Positions 37,831 to 49,730 of a stretch of 64,000 nucleotides of DNA are shown in pieces. Source of the DNA: Novosphingobium organovorum (GTDB lineage: Bacteria > Pseudomonadota > Alphaproteobacteria > Sphingomonadales > Sphingomonadaceae). Under the pieces are notes generated by a model that was not told the DNA's origin, did not search any database, and worked only from the letters and a program-made list of their open reading frames with translations. The position numbers and the translations under genes were made by a program. The DNA lies in the NCBI RefSeq assembly GCF_022832435.1, contig NZ_JALHLF010000006.1, positions 29,653 to 93,652 of the forward strand. Direction: 5' to 3'. Every line of letters starts with the position of its first letter. Positions within the stretch are counted from its first letter, which is position 1.

Positions 37831-39990
37831 TCAGCTTTCCATCCAGTCCTTGAAGAAGGCGTCGTTCGCGGCGCGCAAGCTGGCGATTTCGACGCCCGCG
37901 ACGCTCGATCCGCCAACCGTGCCGATCTGCACCGCATCGGGGATTTCGGTTCCCGGCGCGGCGGTTACGACATAGCGCGACTGGTCTTCGCCGAACGCCT
38001 GCGCGGTGGTCAGTGGGGCGTCGAGCGAGCAGCCAAGGTTGCCAGCCAGCGCCATTTCGGCAAGCGCGACGATGAGACCGCCATCGCTTACGTCGTGCAC
38101 GGCGCTGACGCGACCTGCGGTGATCAGTTCGCGCACCAGGGCGCCGTTGGCGGCTTCGGCCTCGAGGTCGACCTTGGGCGCATCGCCTGCTTCACGGCCC
38201 GCAATGGTCTTGAGCCAGAGCGACTGGCCAAGGTGGGTGCCTTCGCCTCCGATGAGCCAGATCGCCTCGCCTTCGTTCTTGAAGGCGATGGTGGCCATGG
38301 CGTCATGGTCGGCAAGAATGCCCACGCCGCCGATCGCGGGGGTGGGCAGGATCGCCGAACCGCCGCCGGTGGCCTTCGATTCGTTGTAGAGCGACACGTT
38401 GCCCGAGACGATCGGGTAATCGAGCGCCCGGCAGGCATCGCCCATGCCGCCAAGGCAGCCCACGATCTGGGCCATGATCTCGGGGCGCTGCGGGTTGGCG
38501 AAGTTGAGGCAGTTGGTGATCGCCAGCGGCCGCCCGCCGACAGCGCAGATGTTGCGGTAGGTTTCCGCGACCGCCTGCTTGCCGCCCTCATAGGGATCCG
38601 CGTAGCAGTAGCGCGGCGAACAGTCGGTGCTGATCGCGAGCGCCTTCTTCGTGCCGTGGACGCGCACCACGGCCGCGTCGCCGCCCGATTTCTGCATCGT
38701 GTCCGCGCCAACCTGGCTGTCGTACTGCTGCCAGATCCACGCGCGCGAGGCGAGATCGGGCGAGCCGATGAGGGTAAGCAGGTCGGCGCCGAGGTCAGTC
38801 TGCGCGGGCACGTCGCCCATCGCGGGCACCCTGGCCCAGGCCTTGTATTCCTCGGGGCTGACATAGGGGCGTTCGTATTCGGGCGCATCGTCGGCAAGCG
38901 GGCCGAGCGGAATGTCGCAGACCACTTCGCCATTGAATTCGAGCACCATGTGCCCGGTGTCGGTGACTTCGCCGATCACCGCGAAGTCCAGTTCCCACTT
39001 GGTGAAGATGGCCTCGGCCATGGCTTCCTTGCCCGGCTTGAGGACCATCAGCATGCGCTCCTGCGATTCGGAGAGCATCATCTCGTAAGGGGTCATAGCC
39101 TCTTCGCGGCACGGCACCTTGTTCATGTCGAGCCGGATGCCCGCGCCGCCCTTGCTGGCCATCTCGACCGAGGAGGAGGTGAGGCCGGCCGCGCCCATGT
39201 CCTGGATCGCGACGATCGCGTCGGTCGCCATGAGTTCGAGGCAGGCCTCGATCAGCAGCTTTTCGGTGAAGGGATCGCCGACCTGCACGGTCGGGCGTTT
39301 TTCCTCCGACTTCTCGTCGAAGTCGGCCGAGGCCATGGTTGCGCCGTGGATGCCGTCCCGTCCGGTCTTCGAGCCGACGTAGACGATGGGGTTACCAAGG
39401 CCGGTCGCGGCGCAGTAGAAGATCTTGTCGGTCTGGGCGACGCCCACGGTCATCGCGTTGACGAGGATGTTGCCGTCGTAGGCCTGGTGGAAGTTGGTCT
39501 CGCCACCCACGGTGGGCACGCCCACGCAGTTACCGTAGCCGCCGATGCCCGCGACCACGCCCTGGACGAGGTGCTTCATCTTGGGGTGCTCGGGGCGACC
39601 GAAGCGCAGCGCGTTCATGTTCGCGACGGGGCGTGCGCCCATCGTGAAGACGTCGCGCAGGATGCCGCCCACGCCCGTCGCCGCGCCCTGGTAGGGCTCG
39701 ATGTACGAGGGGTGGTTGTGGCTTTCCATCTTGAAGATCGCGGCCTGGCCATCGCCGATGTCGATCACGCCCGCGTTCTCGCCGGGGCCGCAGATGACCC
39801 AGGGCGCCTCGGTCGGCAGCTTCTTGAGGTGGAAGCGGCTCGACTTGTAGGAGCAGTGCTCGGACCACATGACCGAGAAGATGCCCAGTTCCACGAGGTT
39901 GGGCTCGCGGCCAAGCGCATTCAGGACGCGCTGGTATTCCTCGGGATTGAGGCCATGCGCCTCGACGACGTCAGGGGTGATTTCGCTCAT
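37831..39990 (-). CDS. purL: Phosphoribosylformylglycinamidine synthase subunit PurL
   Basis: The fourth step of purine synthesis: ATP-dependent conversion of FGAR to FGAM with ammonia delivered by PurQ. At 719 residues it is the small PurL type that works with separate PurQ and PurS, which are not in this window. AIRS-type features include [18 protein letters not shown], the ATP-binding [22 protein letters not shown] and [16 protein letters not shown]. The start [14 protein letters not shown] is standard. Confidence 0.97.
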   Translation of the reverse strand: MSEITPDVVEAHGLNPEEYQRVLNALGREPNLVELGIFSVMWSEHCSYKSSRFHLKKLPTEAPWVICGPGENAGVIDIGDGQAAIFKMESHNHPSYIEPYQGAATGVGGILRDVFTMGARPVANMNALRFGRPEHPKMKHLVQGVVAGIGGYGNCVGVPTVGGETNFHQAYDGNILVNAMTVGVAQTDKIFYCAATGLGNPIVYVGSKTGRDGIHGATMASADFDEKSEEKRPTVQVGDPFTEKLLIEACLELMATDAIVAIQDMGAAGLTSSSVEMASKGGAGIRLDMNKVPCREEAMTPYEMMLSESQERMLMVLKPGKEAMAEAIFTKWELDFAVIGEVTDTGHMVLEFNGEVVCDIPLGPLADDAPEYERPYVSPEEYKAWARVPAMGDVPAQTDLGADLLTLIGSPDLASRAWIWQQYDSQVGADTMQKSGGDAAVVRVHGTKKALAISTDCSPRYCYADPYEGGKQAVAETYRNICAVGGRPLAITNCLNFANPQRPEIMAQIVGCLGGMGDACRALDYPIVSGNVSLYNESKATGGGSAILPTPAIGGVGILADHDAMATIAFKNEGEAIWLIGGEGTHLGQSLWLKTIAGREAGDAPKVDLEAEAANGALVRELITAGRVSAVHDVSDGGLIVALAEMALAGNLGCSLDAPLTTAQAFGEDQSRYVVTAAPGTEIPDAVQIGTVGGSSVAGVEIASLRAANDAFFKDWMES

Positions 39991-40207
39991 GCGAGGCCCT
40001 TAGCCATCTCCTCGCGCGCTTGCTAGTCTCCTTTGTCAGCTTGTTGACCGGTTCGGTGGCGCTGCCTGGGGGGAGGGCGCAAGGCGCGCGCCGGGCCGGA
40101 GCGCGCCCGGGGGCATGAACCAGGGCGCTGCCAGGCCTTTGGCGGGGGCGATGAAAAGGCGCGTCAGGCACCTTGACCGGTGTTGCCGGGGGCGTCATTG
40201 CTGGGGC
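39991..40207. other. Divergent spacer between purL and xseB
   Basis: 217 bp with no gene. It must contain both promoters. TTGACC at 40173-40178 is the best -35 candidate for xseB, but its -10 partner is poor. No riboswitch-like fold was recognised. Confidence 0.4.
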
Positions 40208-40462
40208 ATGGATGCCCAGACACCCGAACTCGACACGCTCAGCTTCGAACAGGCCCTGCGTGAACTGGAAACGATCGTGCGCCAGCTCGAAAGCGGCGAA
40301 GTGGCGCTGGAGGATTCGATCACGCTCTATGAAAAGGGCGAAAAGCTGCGCGCGCATTGCCAGAAGCGGCTCGATGCGGCGCAGGCCCGGATCGAGAAGA
40401 TCGTCACCGGTCCCGATGGCGTACCCGCAGGGGTGCAGCCCTTCGACGCGCAGGAGCGCTGA
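40208..40462 (+). CDS. xseB: Exodeoxyribonuclease VII small subunit
   Basis: An 84-residue helical subunit that assembles on XseA to form exonuclease VII, which degrades single-stranded DNA from both ends. The pattern SFEQALRELETIVRQLESGEVALEDSI...YEKGEKLR is diagnostic. XseA itself is not in the window. The ispA start lies 3 bp after its stop. Confidence 0.95.
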   Translation: MDAQTPELDTLSFEQALRELETIVRQLESGEVALEDSITLYEKGEKLRAHCQKRLDAAQARIEKIVTGPDGVPAGVQPFDAQER

Positions 40463-40465
40463 GCC

Positions 40466-41374
40466 GTGAGCCAGGCGATCGCGCCTGATTCGCAGCTGGG
40501 CGAAGCGCTCGCCCAGATCGCCTTTGAGGTCGACAACGCCTTCGACGCACTGCTGCCGGTGCCCGACGACGCACGCGCGCGGCTGTTCGAGGCGATGCGC
40601 TACGCCGCGATGGGCGGGGGCAAGCGGCTGCGGCCGCTGCTCGTTGCCGCCGTTGCGGAAATGTACGGCGTCCAGCGCGAGGCCGCGATCCGCGCGGGGA
40701 TCGCGCTCGAATCGATCCACGTCTATTCGCTCATCCACGACGATCTGCCGTGCATGGACGATGACGCGCTGCGCCATGGCAAGCCGACCGTGCATCTGGC
40801 CTTCGACGAGGCGACGGCTGTGCTGGCCGGCGATTCGCTGCACGACTTCGCCTTCGAGATCCTGTCCGATCCCGCGACGAGCGCCGATCCCTTCACGAGG
40901 ATCGAACTTGTCCGCACGCTCGCGCTGGCAAGCGGGGCGCAAGGCATGGCGGGTGGTCAGATGATGGACCTCGTCGCCGAAAGCACCGAATTCGACCTGC
41001 ATACGGTAACCCGCCTGCAGCAGCTCAAGACCGGCGCGCTGCTCGGCGCGGCGGTGGAGCTGGGCGCCGTGCTCGGCCGTGTCGCGCCCGAGGGGCGTGC
41101 GCACTTGCGCAGCTACGCGCGCGACATCGGCCTTGCCTTCCAGATCGCCGACGATCTCATCGACCACGAAGGCGATGCGCACGTCGCCGGCAAGGCCGTG
41201 GGCAAGGATGCCGAGGCGGGCAAGGCAACGTTCGTTTCGCTGATGGGCGCCGAGCGGGCCCGCGAACAGGCGCGGATGCTGGTGGAGCAGGCGATCGGCC
41301 ATCTCGCGCAGCATGGCGGCGAGGCGGATCTCCTGCGCAGCCTGGCGCGCTTCATCGTCGAACGGGATCGCTAG
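40466..41374 (+). CDS. ispA: Polyprenyl synthetase (farnesyl diphosphate synthase)
   Basis: A 302-residue short-chain prenyl transferase that adds isopentenyl diphosphate units. The first aspartate-rich motif appears as HDDLPCMDDD and the second as DDLIDHEGD, both complete, with GGGKRLRP before them. It starts with GTG 3 bp after xseB; the xseB-ispA order is conserved in many bacteria and reflects the isoprenoid operon (dxs is not here). Product length (C15) is inferred from the subfamily. Confidence 0.94.
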   Translation: MSQAIAPDSQLGEALAQIAFEVDNAFDALLPVPDDARARLFEAMRYAAMGGGKRLRPLLVAAVAEMYGVQREAAIRAGIALESIHVYSLIHDDLPCMDDDALRHGKPTVHLAFDEATAVLAGDSLHDFAFEILSDPATSADPFTRIELVRTLALASGAQGMAGGQMMDLVAESTEFDLHTVTRLQQLKTGALLGAAVELGAVLGRVAPEGRAHLRSYARDIGLAFQIADDLIDHEGDAHVAGKAVGKDAEAGKATFVSLMGAERAREQARMLVEQAIGHLAQHGGEADLLRSLARFIVERDR

Positions 41375-41387
41375 GGCACGCCCGTGT

Positions 41388-41447
41388 CACTCCTGTGCAA
41401 TTGCCACTCCCGTGCAATTGTCACTCCCGCGCAATCGGGCGCAATCG
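41388..41447. repeat. 17-bp tandem repeats between ispA and coaD
   Basis: Three head-to-tail units of the form CACTCCYGTGCAATTGY (41388-41404, 41405-41421, 41422-41438, the last diverged) and a partial fourth (GCGCAATCG). The array lies 14 bp after the ispA stop and 37 bp before coaD. Confidence 0.85.
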
Positions 41448-41483
41448 CGAGCGGCGGCCGATGGGCCGCATGGAGGAAGCTCA

Positions 41484-42011
41484 ATGACCGACACTATGGG
41501 GGCGCAGCGCATCGGGGTCTATCCCGGTACGTTCGATCCGATCACGCTGGGGCATGCCGACATCATCCGGCGCGGCGCGAAGCTGGTCGACCGGCTGATC
41601 ATCGGGGTGACGACCAATCCGTCCAAGGACCCGATGTTCACGCCCGAGGAACGCATGGCGATGGTTGAGCGCGAAGTCGCTGCGCTAGGGCTGGCCAACG
41701 TCACGGTGGTCGGGTTCAACGCGCTGCTGATGAAGTTCGCGCGCCACCAGGGCGCCAGCGTGATCCTGCGGGGGCTGCGCGCGGTGGCCGATTTCGAATA
41801 CGAATACCAGATGGCGGGGATGAACCAGCAGCTCGATCCCGAGATCGAGACGGTGTTCCTCATGGCCGATGTCAGCCTCCAGCCGATCGCCTCCAAGCTG
41901 GTCAAGGAAATTGCGCTGTTCGGCGGCGATATCAGCAAGTTCGTCAGTCCTGCGGTCTGCGCCGACGTGATCGAGCGGATCGCCCAGCGCGGGCGCCTGG
42001 GCGACTATTGA
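41484..42011 (+). CDS. coaD: Phosphopantetheine adenylyltransferase
   Basis: The penultimate step of coenzyme A synthesis, transferring AMP from ATP to 4'-phosphopantetheine. 175 residues; the nucleotidyltransferase motif GTFDPITLGH (residues 15-24) and the C-terminal IASKLVKEIA segment (in place of the ISSxxVR of other groups) are normal for alphaproteobacteria. GGAGGAA lies seven bases before the ATG at 41484, which settles the start. Confidence 0.96.
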   Translation: MTDTMGAQRIGVYPGTFDPITLGHADIIRRGAKLVDRLIIGVTTNPSKDPMFTPEERMAMVEREVAALGLANVTVVGFNALLMKFARHQGASVILRGLRAVADFEYEYQMAGMNQQLDPEIETVFLMADVSLQPIASKLVKEIALFGGDISKFVSPAVCADVIERIAQRGRLGDY

Positions 42012-42104
42012 GGCGCCGCGTTTTTGCAAATCATTCATTGTGCCGACAGCGCGCGGGCTCTATCGCCCCATGCGTTGGACCGGTTTCGAGCTTGTGAGTA
42101 ACCC

Positions 42105-42809
42105 ATGAAATTTCGCCTTTCCGTTGCTGCGCTGATGCTGGGCGCTGTCGTTTCTGCCGGTCCCGTGATGGCCAAGCCCAAGATGACCGACGTGGCCGAA
42201 GCGCCGACCAAGCTGCCGACCAAGGTCGACATGGACCCCACGCATGACCCTGACGACGTGCTGGTGCTCGATCTCAGCAACGGTGGCCGCGTGCTTATCC
42301 GGCTCATGCCGCAGTGGGCACCCAAGCATGTCGAGCGCATCCAGACACTGACCCGCCAGGGGTTCTACGACGGGGTGATCTTCCACCGCGTGATCGATGA
42401 CTTCATGGCGCAGACCGGCGATCCGACGGGAACCGGGCAGGGCGGCTCGAAGCTCCCCGACCTCGAGGCCGAATTCAACGACATTCCCAACGTGCGCGGC
42501 ACCGTGGCGATGGCGCGCACCAACGATCCGAACAGCGCCAACAGCCAGTTCTTCATCGATTTCTATCCGCGCTTTTCGCTCGACCACAACTACACCGTGT
42601 TCGGCCGCGTGATCGCCGGGATGAATTTCGTCGACGAAATCCACCGCGGCGAACCGCCCAAGGACCCGACCAAGATCCTCCAGGCCTCGCTCTATTCGCA
42701 GAACAAGCCCGCTCCCGCGATGCCCGCGCCGAGCACCGATGCACCGGTGACGCTCGACCAGCTGGGCAATGGCAATCCGGCTCCGGCGCGCGCGCCCGGC
42801 TCGCACTGA
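42105..42809 (+). CDS. Periplasmic cyclophilin-type peptidyl-prolyl isomerase
   Basis: 234 residues. The signal peptide runs to about residue 22 (VMAKPK). The cyclophilin core has FYDGVIFHRVIDDFMAQTGDP with the catalytic Arg, GTVAMARTNDPNSANSQFFI and NYTVFGRVIAGMNFVD, all key active-site residues. The last 35 residues are Pro/Ala-rich. It should assist folding of exported proteins. Confidence 0.93.
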   Translation: MKFRLSVAALMLGAVVSAGPVMAKPKMTDVAEAPTKLPTKVDMDPTHDPDDVLVLDLSNGGRVLIRLMPQWAPKHVERIQTLTRQGFYDGVIFHRVIDDFMAQTGDPTGTGQGGSKLPDLEAEFNDIPNVRGTVAMARTNDPNSANSQFFIDFYPRFSLDHNYTVFGRVIAGMNFVDEIHRGEPPKDPTKILQASLYSQNKPAPAMPAPSTDAPVTLDQLGNGNPAPARAPGSH

Positions 42810-42880
42810 TCCGTGCGTTGAGGTCCGCGCGCAAGGCTGCGCTTGCCGTTGGCGCCAACAGGGGCTAGCGGCAGGCCACC

Positions 42881-43915
42881 ATGCGAGTAGACCTGTTCGA
42901 TTTCGACCTTCCGACCGAAAACATCGCGCTGCGCCCGGCCCGCCCGCGCGACGCGGCGCGCTTTCTCGTTGCTGATGGCGCAGCCCCGCTGGCCGATCAT
43001 CATGTGCGCGATCTGCCCGAGGTGCTTACGCCCGGCGATGTTCTGGTGTTCAACGACACCCGCGTGATCCCCGCGCAGCTCGAAGGCCGTCGCGGCGAGG
43101 CGCGCATTGGCGCCACGCTGCACAAACGGCTCGACCTCAGGCGCTGGCAGGCGTTCGTGCGCAACGCGAAGCGGCTCAAGGCGGGCGACCGCATCGCCTT
43201 TTCCGCCGATGTCGAAGCGATTGCCGAAGAACGCTGGGCCGATGGCAGCTGGACGCTCGCCTTCCAGGGCGACGAGCCGGTCGAGGTCCTGCTCGAACGC
43301 GCCGGACGTATGCCGCTGCCGCCCTACATCGCGGGCAAGCGCGACACCGACGAGGCCGACCAGAGCGACTACCAGACGATGTTCGCGCGCGAGAAGGGCG
43401 CCGTTGCGGCGCCGACCGCGGCGCTCCACTTCACGCCCGAACTGGTTGATCGGCTGGCGGCCGCCGGGATCGGGCGCGAAACGCTGACGCTTCATGTCGG
43501 CGCGGGTACTTTCCTGCCGGTCAAGGCGGATGACACCACCGACCACCAGATGCATTCCGAATGGGGCCGCATCGATGCCGAGACGGCCGATCGCCTCAAC
43601 GCGGTGCGCGCGCGGGGAGGGCGGTTGATCGCGGTGGGCACGACGAGCCTGCGCCTGCTTGAAAGCGCGACCGGCGAGGACGGCGTCATTCGCCCGTTCG
43701 AAGGCGATACGGCGATCTTCATCACGCCGGGCTACCGTTTCAAGGCGATCGATGGGCTCATGACCAACTTCCACCTCCCCAAGTCGACGCTGTTTATGCT
43801 GGTGTCCGCGCTCATGGGACTGGAGAAGATGCAGGCGGTCTATGCCCACGCCATCGCGAACGGGTATCGGTTCTATTCTTACGGCGATTCCAGCCTGCTT
43901 TTGCCCGCGCGCTGA
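42881..43915 (+). CDS. queA: S-adenosylmethionine:tRNA ribosyltransferase-isomerase
   Basis: Makes epoxyqueuosine in tRNA by transferring the ribosyl part of SAM. The 344-residue protein shows [14 protein letters not shown] at the N-terminus, [26 protein letters not shown] and [16 protein letters not shown], all family hallmarks. It normally neighbours tgt; here tgt is 3.3 kb downstream on the same strand, with unrelated genes in between. Confidence 0.97.
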   Translation: MRVDLFDFDLPTENIALRPARPRDAARFLVADGAAPLADHHVRDLPEVLTPGDVLVFNDTRVIPAQLEGRRGEARIGATLHKRLDLRRWQAFVRNAKRLKAGDRIAFSADVEAIAEERWADGSWTLAFQGDEPVEVLLERAGRMPLPPYIAGKRDTDEADQSDYQTMFAREKGAVAAPTAALHFTPELVDRLAAAGIGRETLTLHVGAGTFLPVKADDTTDHQMHSEWGRIDAETADRLNAVRARGGRLIAVGTTSLRLLESATGEDGVIRPFEGDTAIFITPGYRFKAIDGLMTNFHLPKSTLFMLVSALMGLEKMQAVYAHAIANGYRFYSYGDSSLLLPAR

Positions 43916-44035
43916 CGGGGCGTATTAAAAGTAACGGTTCGCCTGAATTAGGGTGTTTGTCTTCGGAGTATCTTGTCGCTTAGGCTGATCGGGCCTGTCG
44001 GTCGTGATGGGGCCGAAAATGCGGAGAGGATGCCT

Positions 44036-44238
44036 ATGCCGCCCGCGATGGTCACCGTGCCGACCGGCAAGCTGCCGCAGGCGCGGGTGACCGACATGGC
44101 GACCTGCGTCGTCCCCCCCGATGTCATCGTCAAGGGTTCGGCGACGGTGCTGGTGGGCTCGCTGCCCGCATGGGGGACAACACCGCGCATGGCGGCGTGA
44201 TCGTGGGGGGCTTTCCTGCCGTCCTCATCGGTGGTTGA
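44036..44238 (+). pseudogene. Broken PAAR-domain gene (type VI secretion spike tip family)
   Basis: The frame from ATG 44036 (GGAGAGG six bases upstream) encodes MPPA, then LPQARVTDMATCVVPPDV and VKGSATVLVGSLPA, which match the second half of PAAR proteins. At about 44170 the match jumps to another frame, continuing MGDNTAHGGVIVGGFPAVL and ending IGG at the TGA at 44236. Two residues expected between PA and MGD are missing, consistent with a 7-base deletion. The N-terminal PAAR repeat is also largely absent. In frame, translation stops at 44200. No T6SS gene is near. It looks like a decayed PAAR gene. Confidence 0.75.
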
Positions 44239-44343
44239 AGCGCTCTTGCGAAAATCGGGGGGCGGAGCGCCGCGCGACGCTTTTCACGATGATAATGCAA
44301 ATGCGTCTTGGCACCGCAAGGCGGCTTGCCCATCTTGGTGGCC

Positions 44344-45294
44344 ATGCAGAACATTCTGGAAATCGAGGGCCTGACGAAAACCTACGCGGGCGGCTTCACC
44401 GCGCTCGCCGGGGTCGACCTGGCCATCCGCAAGGGGGAGATCTTCGCCCTGCTCGGGCCAAACGGGGCGGGCAAGACCACGCTGATCGGAGCCGTCTGCG
44501 GGCTGGTTCGCCCCGGTTCGGGGACGATCCGCGCCTTTGGCGAGGACATGGGGCGCCACTGGCGCACCTTGCGCCGGCGCATCGGCCTCGTCCCGCAGGA
44601 ACTGAGCACCGACATGTTCGAGACGGTGCTGGCGACGGTCAACTATTCGCGCGGCCTGTTCGGGCTCGCGCCCGATGCGGCCAAGGTGGAGGATGTGCTG
44701 CGCGCGCTCAGCCTGTGGGACAAGCGCCACGAATCGCTGCGCGCGCTGTCGGGTGGCATGAAGCGCCGGGTGCTGATCGCCAAGGCGCTTGCCCACGACC
44801 CCGAACTGCTGTTCCTCGACGAGCCGACCGCGGGGGTCGACGTTGAGCTGCGCCGCGACATGTGGCGCCAGATCGCCGCGCTGCGCGATCGCGGGACGAC
44901 CATCATCCTGACCACCCACTACATCGAGGAGGCCGAGGAAATGGCCGACCGGGTGGGCATCATCCAGGCCGGAACGATCCGCGTGGTCGAGGAAACCCGC
45001 ACGATCATGGCGCACCTGGGGCGGACCGAGGCGCATTTTACGCTAGGATACCCGCTCGCCGAAGTGCCCGAGGCGCTTGCCGCCTTCCCGGTCCAGCTGG
45101 CCGAGGATGGGCGCGAACTGGTCTATCGCGGCGGCGACGGGGCCGGGCAGGGCAAGGCGCAGGTCGCCGCGCTGGCCAAGGCGATGGTGCTGGCCGGGGT
45201 TGAATTCACAGCGATCAACATGCGCGAATCGAGCCTTGAGGAAATCTTCGTGACGCTGCTCGACAGCCCGGCCGGACAGGGAGAGGCGGCATGA
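44344..45294 (+). CDS. ABC transporter ATP-binding protein (ABC-2 exporter type)
   Basis: 316 residues. Walker [10 protein letters not shown] (about 39-47), signature LSGGMKRRV, Walker [13 protein letters not shown] and the switch His in [12 protein letters not shown] are all intact, so it should hydrolyse ATP. A C-terminal extension of about 80 residues is typical of drug- or polysaccharide-type ABC-2 exporters (YadG/NodI-like). The ATG at 44344 fits the family start; 12 extra codons upstream are possible. Its stop overlaps the permease start (ATGA). Confidence 0.92.
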   Translation: MQNILEIEGLTKTYAGGFTALAGVDLAIRKGEIFALLGPNGAGKTTLIGAVCGLVRPGSGTIRAFGEDMGRHWRTLRRRIGLVPQELSTDMFETVLATVNYSRGLFGLAPDAAKVEDVLRALSLWDKRHESLRALSGGMKRRVLIAKALAHDPELLFLDEPTAGVDVELRRDMWRQIAALRDRGTTIILTTHYIEEAEEMADRVGIIQAGTIRVVEETRTIMAHLGRTEAHFTLGYPLAEVPEALAAFPVQLAEDGRELVYRGGDGAGQGKAQVAALAKAMVLAGVEFTAINMRESSLEEIFVTLLDSPAGQGEAA

Positions 45295-46064
45295 TCCATT
45301 TCAACGCGCGCAGCGCCTGGTCGATCTACCTCCACGAACTGGACCGGGCGCGGCGCACCGCGCTGCAGTCGATCGTCGCGCCGTTGCTGTCGACGATGCT
45401 CTACTTCGTGGTGTTCGGCGCTGCGGTCGGCAGTCGGATGAATTCGGGGCTCGACGGGGTCGATTACGGAGCGTTCATCGTGCCGGGGCTGCTGATGCTC
45501 ACGCTGCTGAGCGAAAGCACCTCGAACGGGGCTTTCGGGATCTACATGCCGCGCTTTACCGGCGCGATCTACGAGCTGCTGTCGGCTCCCGTCGGCTTTG
45601 GCGAGACGCTGGCCGGCTTCGTCGGCGCGGCGGCCACCAAGTCGCTGGTGCTCGCCGCGATCATCATGGGGACCGCACGCTTCTTCGTCGATTATCAGGT
45701 GGTGCATCCCTTCTTCGTGCTGGGCTTCATCCTGCTCGTTTCTTCCTCGTTTTCGCTGTTCGGGTTCATTCTCGGGATATGGGCGAAGAGCTTCGAGCAG
45801 GTGGGCATGGTGCCTGCGCTGTTCGTGATGCCGCTGACCTTCCTTGGCGGCACGTTCTACTCGGTCGACGTGCTGCCCGAGCCCTGGCGCTCGATCGCGC
45901 TGGTCAATCCGATGGTCTACCTGGTCAACGGATTGCGCTGGTGTTTCTATGGCAAGGCGGATTTCCCGGTCATCGTCTCGCTGGCCATGGCGCTGGGCTT
46001 TTTGACGATTTGTGTCGTTATAATTGCGCGAATTTTTGCGACGGGGTGGCGTTTGCGGTCCTGA
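45291..46064 (+). CDS. ABC-2 type permease
   Basis: 257 residues with six hydrophobic segments and the ABC-2 motif region (LMLTLLSESTSNGAFGIY; PLTFLGGTFYSVDVLP; NPMVYLVNGLRWCFYG) as in YadH/NodJ proteins. It forms the membrane part of the exporter with the preceding ATPase. The exported substrate is unknown. Confidence 0.9.
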   Translation: MIHFNARSAWSIYLHELDRARRTALQSIVAPLLSTMLYFVVFGAAVGSRMNSGLDGVDYGAFIVPGLLMLTLLSESTSNGAFGIYMPRFTGAIYELLSAPVGFGETLAGFVGAAATKSLVLAAIIMGTARFFVDYQVVHPFFVLGFILLVSSSFSLFGFILGIWAKSFEQVGMVPALFVMPLTFLGGTFYSVDVLPEPWRSIALVNPMVYLVNGLRWCFYGKADFPVIVSLAMALGFLTICVVIIARIFATGWRLRS

Positions 46065-46081
46065 TTAAGTAGGCGTTGGGC

Positions 46082-48309
<2,228 letters not shown>

Positions 48310-48315
48310 AGCGCT

Positions 48316-48366
48316 TTCTGAACCGTCACCTGACGGTTCTGAAAATGCGTTAAAACAAAGAGCTAG
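48316..48366. repeat. Palindromic intergenic repeat-like element after tgt
   Basis: GAACCGTCA (48320-48328) and TGACGGTTC (48331-48339) pair perfectly. The element continues through AAAATGCGTTAAAACAAAG and ends AGCTAGAGCA. This arrangement, a GAACCG/CGGTTC stem followed by AAACAAAG and AGAGC, recurs between genes in many alphaproteobacterial genomes, so it is probably a dispersed repeat. Confidence 0.55.
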
Positions 48367-49646
48367 AGCAAGCGAAACGCCGCGAAAGCCAGGCTTGCCA
48401 GCAGCACGCCGAGGCTGGAGAGAAGGGCCAGCCCGGCGCGGTTTCCGGCCCGGCCTGCGGCGGTGAATACGATCCCTGCCTTGAAGGCCATGTTGCTGGC
48501 CACCGTCCCGGCGAGCGCGAGCGCGGCGATCGCGTCGGGTACCGCGCCGCTCGGCAGTGTCGAATAGGCGACCATCGCCGCGTCGACGTCGACGCTTCCG
48601 GCCAGAAACAGCGACAGGCCGCCTCCCGCGCCGCCGAAATTGGCCTGTGACCAGCGCACCAGCAGAGCCGCCCCCGCGACCGCGAGCAGGAAGCCGAGCG
48701 CGGGGACAAGCTCGAACGGACGGCTTTCGGGCGCCGAGGCGCGCGCCACGCCGTTCTCCTCGCGGCGCCACACCAGCAGCGTGGCGAGCGCGGCGCTCGC
48801 CAGCGCCGGGCCGAGCAGCAGCGCAAGACGCGGCAGGATTGCCGGAGCGAGCAGGCTCGCCAGGATCAGCACCCGCGCGTACATGATCGTGCTGGCCAGC
48901 GCGATGCCGGTCGCCAGCGGGCCATTGCCGCCTTCGCGCAGCTGGCTGGAAAAGGCCGTGGTCACCGCGGTCGAGGAATAGGCTCCGCCGATGGCCGCCG
49001 TGGCCAGCGTGCCACGGGCCGGGCCGATAAGGCGCCGCGCAATGTAGCCCGCGATGGAGAAGCCGGTGATGAGCAGGACCACCAGCCACAACTTGAACGG
49101 GTTCCACGCGAGGTAGGGGCCCATGTCGCGGTTGGGCAGGAAGGGCAGCACGCCCACCGCCAGCACGGCGTAACGCACCAGCGCGCGCAGCTCCTCCTGC
49201 GTAAGCGCGGCCAGCAGCGAATGGGCCTGCTGGCGGGCCGAGAGCAGCAGCGTGGCGAGCGCGGCGAGCGCGAGGGCCAGCGCGGTATAGCCGCCACCGG
49301 CGAGCGCGCCGAGCCCCAGGGTGAGCAGCGCGGCGACAAGGCTCGTCGCGTCGCGCGGATCGCTGCACGCGCGTGGGCGCAGGAACACGGCGAGCAGCAG
49401 GGCGGCCATTGCGGCCAGGAACACTGCGCCCAGGGCCTGCGAAAGCTGAAGCGCCAGCACGGCGGCCAGTCCGCCCGCGCCGCCGATCAGGGTGAAGGTC
49501 CGCACGCCCGCGACACGCGTACCGTCGGCGGCCGCGCGCTGGCGCCAGCCGCGTTCGATACCGATCAGCAGTCCCGCGCCAAGGGCTGCCAGAAGCTGGA
49601 GGCCCAGCGCGATCTGCACCGCATCGCTTGCCGTCTGTGCCTGCAC
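48363..49646 (-). CDS. MgtC/DUF4010 family membrane protein
   Basis: A protein of about 427 residues with around a dozen hydrophobic segments. The N-terminal part (GLQLLAALGAGLLIGIERGWRQR...TFTLIGGAGGL) is the MgtC-type domain and the rest is the DUF4010 domain (SSTAVTTAFSSQ, SNMAFKAG). Function is not established; MgtC relatives affect F-type ATPase and growth at low magnesium. GTG at 49646 with GGGAG upstream is the preferred start; a GTG at 49700 would add 18 polar residues. Confidence 0.8.
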   Translation of the reverse strand: MQAQTASDAVQIALGLQLLAALGAGLLIGIERGWRQRAAADGTRVAGVRTFTLIGGAGGLAAVLALQLSQALGAVFLAAMAALLLAVFLRPRACSDPRDATSLVAALLTLGLGALAGGGYTALALALAALATLLLSARQQAHSLLAALTQEELRALVRYAVLAVGVLPFLPNRDMGPYLAWNPFKLWLVVLLITGFSIAGYIARRLIGPARGTLATAAIGGAYSSTAVTTAFSSQLREGGNGPLATGIALASTIMYARVLILASLLAPAILPRLALLLGPALASAALATLLVWRREENGVARASAPESRPFELVPALGFLLAVAGAALLVRWSQANFGGAGGGLSLFLAGSVDVDAAMVAYSTLPSGAVPDAIAALALAGTVASNMAFKAGIVFTAAGRAGNRAGLALLSSLGVLLASLAFAAFRLL

Positions 49647-49730
49647 GTCCTCTCCCGCCTCGCGCCCCCGTCGATGCCGGGGCGTCCGAGCGCATAGCAC
49701 GCCTGGCCCGGCGCGATAGTGCGCGCCGAT

